NCBI GenBank assembly: GCA_007128525.1 | Contig: SKXG01000413.1 | Coordinates: 1-6,817, forward strand | Direction: 5' to 3' | DNA from: Pseudomonadales bacterium | Lineage (GTDB): Bacteria; Pseudomonadota; Gammaproteobacteria; Pseudomonadales; Azotimanducaceae | Length of the DNA: 6,817 nucleotides | Shown here: in pieces, positions 5,483-6,817 of the stretch | How positions within the stretch are numbered: the stretch's first letter is position 1 | Layout: every line of letters starts with the position of its first letter | Program-made: the position numbers and the translations under genes | Notes under the pieces: generated by a model | Databases searched by the model: none | What the model was told of the DNA's origin: nothing | Seen by the model: only the letters and a program-made list of their open reading frames with translations

Positions 5483-6210
5483 TCACCGTTGGTCCTTGCG
5501 GACGGAAACGCTGAGTCGCTGGGCATGTCCAGAATCCGTACGCTGCCGGTCAGGAAGCCACCGATGTCGATCCTTACCGGAATTCTGTGTTCGCCAAACT
5601 GCGCCACTTCGACTTCGACCTGATAGCTGTCGCCGTCTTCGTCGATCACCTCAAACTTGCAGCGCTCCCGCGCTGGATTGCGGCCATTGGCCGGCGTCTT
5701 GCTTTGCTCAATCAGCGCCAACTCATAGAAGCTCGTCCCGGTGTGCAGGGAGTCGAATTCATCGCATTCACCGGGCAGGAAGAGGGCAGTCAGCATGTCC
5801 AGGCCGTCTGGCGCAGGCCCGCTGTCGCGCTGCCGGCCATCACGAAAGGACTCCACCTTGCCATCGGCCATCTTCGTGCTGCGGGTCCGGTCGCCGCGTT
5901 GCCGGGTGTGAAAGCCATAGCTCTCGGGCGTTGCCCTGCCGTCCTGGATACTGCCTTCGGCATCAAAGTTGCCGCGCCAGCGGGTTACCCGATTGACCAG
6001 GCCAAGGGTCCAGGCCTTGCCTTCGATGCGGTAACTCTCCTCACTCCGCTCAATGTGCACTTCGGCTTCACCGACTTTGGCGCCAGCCCAATAAGCGCCA
6101 TAGCGCAGCGGTTCGGCGGCCTGGGCGTTCTGGAAACCCGCGCCGGCCAGCACCAGCCAAAGGAGCGCGTGGGGGGAGATGCGGGTAGGTGTCGGACAAG
6201 ATTGGCGCAT
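5473..6210 (-). CDS. DUF3108 domain protein, exported
   Basis: 245-residue protein with a Sec signal peptide: basic start, hydrophobic core HALLWLVLAGAGF (about 14–26) and AQA cleavage site near residue 31. The mature part begins LRYGAYWAGAKVGEAEVHIE, then YRIEGKAWTLGLVNRVTRWRGNFDAEG, the pattern of DUF3108 proteins (periplasmic or envelope, beta-rich, function unknown). Two Cys in the mature chain (149 and 184) could form a disulfide. The length is typical. Start: the frame continues to a TTG at 6225, but ATG 6210 places the signal peptide normally; neither has a good Shine-Dalgarno sequence. It is convergent with DUF924 and divergent from tRNA-Leu(TAG), so it appears to be a single-gene transcript. 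A weak minus-strand -10 (TATCCT-like) lies between 6231 and 6250 without a clear -35. Confidence 0.85.
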   Translation of the reverse strand: MRQSCPTPTRISPHALLWLVLAGAGFQNAQAAEPLRYGAYWAGAKVGEAEVHIERSEESYRIEGKAWTLGLVNRVTRWRGNFDAEGSIQDGRATPESYGFHTRQRGDRTRSTKMADGKVESFRDGRQRDSGPAPDGLDMLTALFLPGECDEFDSLHTGTSFYELALIEQSKTPANGRNPARERCKFEVIDEDGDSYQVEVEVAQFGEHRIPVRIDIGGFLTGSVRILDMPSDSAFPSARTNGDQL

Positions 6211-6250
6211 ACAGCTTGGTGCCAAGGTTCAAAAGTCGAGGATAGCTTAG

Positions 6251-6290
6251 CCTGCGGGACTGAATCCATGCTGAATCCGGCCTGCAGGAC
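6251..6290. repeat. Nested direct repeats upstream of tRNA-Leu(TAG)
   Basis: Two copies of CCTGC(G/A)GGAC (6251–6260 and 6281–6290) flank two copies of TGAATCC (6261–6267 and 6272–6278), in the order A-B-B-A, all direct. The right A copy contains the 8-base palindrome CCTGCAGG and overlaps the possible -35 of the tRNA promoter. The region is the divergent spacer between the DUF3108 gene and the tRNA. Confidence 0.6.
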
Positions 6291-6313
6291 AAAAGAGGCC
6301 CCTGCTGTATAAT
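6286..6313 (+). promoter_or_regulatory. Promoter of tRNA-Leu(TAG)
   Basis: AGGACA (6286–6291, 4 of 6), a 16-base spacer and a perfect TATAAT (6308–6313), followed by a G+C-rich discriminator GCGCGCC, as in stringently controlled stable-RNA promoters. The expected start near 6320 leaves a leader of about 6 bases before the tRNA. Confidence 0.7.
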
Positions 6314-6325
6314 GCGCGCCGCACT

Positions 6326-6411
6326 GCCCAGGTGTTGAAACTGGTAGACAAGCAGGATTTAGGTTCCTGTGTCCTCGCGGCGTGTGGGTTCGAGTCCCAC
6401 CCTGGGCACCA
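6326..6411 (+). tRNA. tRNA-Leu (anticodon TAG)
   Basis: 86-base class II tRNA. The acceptor arm GCCCAGG (6326–6332) pairs with CCTGGGC (6401–6407), followed by discriminator A and encoded CCA (6409–6411). The anticodon stem CAGGA/TCCTG encloses TTTAGGT, with TAG at 6360–6362. The long variable arm is at about 6371–6385 and the T arm is GTGGGTTCGAGTCCCAC. It reads CUA/CUN codons. It is a single-gene transcript from its own promoter. Confidence 0.98.
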
Positions 6412-6766
6412 TCAGTGCCGCAGCCGGCATCAGCCGTCTGCCACCAGCGTGTTTCCACGCCAATAGAAACCTCGAAGAACAGCATCTTGGAGTCGAGTAG
6501 CGTTTATTGACGTGCACTCGCAACCAGCTCAGCCAATCCGGGTAATCGAGTCTGCTGATCGAAGCCAAGGTGGCTCAGGTGGTCTGTGTCAGTGTGGGAA
6601 AGTCCCGGAATTAGTTGAGCATTGGGCTCTCGTGTTGAATACCTGTTCGGGTTGGTCGAAAAGCTCGCGGATCTAGCTGCGACAGCATTTGTCGCTCGGC
6701 CGTCATAAGCTTGATGGCATAGCGAATGGTTGAGGGATGCGCTGTACCTCACTGCGGACCACGCAT
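6412..6766. other. About 355 bases without a convincing gene
   Basis: Beyond the small hairpin after the tRNA I see no reading frame with recognisable protein features. The longest minus-strand frame (82 codons, GTG start) has no Shine-Dalgarno sequence and no familiar motif. Three short plus-strand frames broken by stops cover 6530–6708. One of them (6619–6705) reads SRVEYLFGLVEKL, faintly like the RVEH-FG segment near the C-terminus of IS5-group transposases, but far too short to call. No copy of the tRNA 3' end is seen that would mark an integration site. Confidence 0.5.
6415..6430 (+). terminator. Possible 3'-end hairpin after tRNA-Leu(TAG)
   Basis: TGCCG (6416–6420) and CGGCA (6425–6429) form a G+C-rich stem with a 4-base loop, extended by one G·U pair, starting 4 bases after the CCA. 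No T run follows, so it is not a standard intrinsic terminator; it may only protect or help process the 3' end. Confidence 0.25.
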
Positions 6767-6780
6767 TTGATTCAGATCAA
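6767..6780 (+). promoter_or_regulatory. FNR/ANR-type binding site, perfect palindrome
   Basis: TTGAT-TCAG-ATCAA matches the consensus TTGAT-N4-ATCAA of the oxygen-sensing FNR/ANR regulators on both arms. The centre is 6773.5. For an activator position of -41.5 the transcription start would be near 6815. TTGAGGA at 6811–6817 looks like a Shine-Dalgarno sequence of a plus-strand gene beginning just beyond the window; in that case transcription must start earlier and the site would sit within the core promoter, which could mean repression. Confidence 0.6.
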
Positions 6781-6817
6781 GATCGTGACTGAGAATTGTG
6801 AACAAGACTTTTGAGGA

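Noticed and set aside
5587..6312. Plus-strand open frame of 241 codons
   Set aside because: It mirrors the DUF3108 gene, which has a signal peptide and family pattern, and it would run into the tRNA-Leu(TAG) promoter.
6504..6752. Minus-strand open frame of 82 codons downstream of tRNA-Leu(TAG)
   Set aside because: GTG start without a Shine-Dalgarno sequence, unbiased composition and no motif; not enough to call a gene.
6326..6817. Prophage or genomic island inserted at tRNA-Leu(TAG)
   Set aside because: No integrase frame and no repeated copy of the tRNA 3' end within the window; only the position beside a tRNA suggested it.
1..6817. CRISPR array, toxin-antitoxin pair or riboswitch
   Set aside because: No regularly spaced repeats, no paired small genes with toxin motifs and no leader with a recognisable riboswitch fold were seen.

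Overview
The window (about 60% G+C by eye) looks like a chromosomal segment of a gammaproteobacterium. The main reason is the order gacA/uvrY – uvrC – pgsA – tRNA-Cys – tRNA-Leu at bases 1–3475. This matches the arrangement known from Escherichia (uvrY-uvrC-pgsA-glyW-cysT-leuZ) and from Pseudomonas, but without the tRNA-Gly. All three tRNAs carry an encoded CCA end. The genus cannot be fixed from the sequence; the high G+C and the accessory genes would suit a less-studied lineage (for example Nevskiales, Salinisphaerales or Chromatiales), which is inference only.

Layout. Bases 1–654: 3' part of a GacA/UvrY-type response regulator, cut by the window edge. Bases 697–2571: UvrC, the nucleotide excision repair endonuclease subunit, with a possible promoter of its own that would give an almost leaderless message. 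Bases 2649–3227: PgsA, phosphatidylglycerophosphate synthase. Bases 3278–3475: tRNA-Cys(GCA) and tRNA-Leu(UAA), probably one transcript. Bases 3571–3777, minus strand: an unrecognised, very acidic 68-residue protein. Bases 3876–5482, plus strand: a compact three-gene unit of two hot-dog-fold (MaoC-like) dehydratase subunits followed by a DUF924 protein. Bases 5473–6210, minus strand: an exported DUF3108 protein that meets the DUF924 gene tail to tail with a 10-base overlap. Bases 6326–6411: tRNA-Leu(UAG) behind a near-ideal promoter. Bases 6412–6817: no convincing gene, but a perfect FNR/ANR-type palindrome lies 37 bases before the window end and an AG-rich Shine-Dalgarno-like stretch sits at the very edge, so a regulated gene probably starts just outside.

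How the parts relate. The first third is core information and membrane metabolism. The two MaoC-like genes probably form a heterodimeric enoyl/acyl-CoA (or acyl-ACP) hydratase in which only the second subunit supplies the active site. The small acidic gene and the dehydratase operon diverge from a 98-base spacer where the two predicted -10 elements overlap, so their expression may be mutually exclusive or jointly controlled. I see no CRISPR array, insertion sequence with ends, phage gene or toxin-antitoxin pair, and nothing that amounts to a clear new defence or biosynthetic system. The most rewarding leads are the divergent promoter with its orphan acidic protein, the altered active-site motif of the second dehydratase subunit, and the FNR-type box at the right edge.
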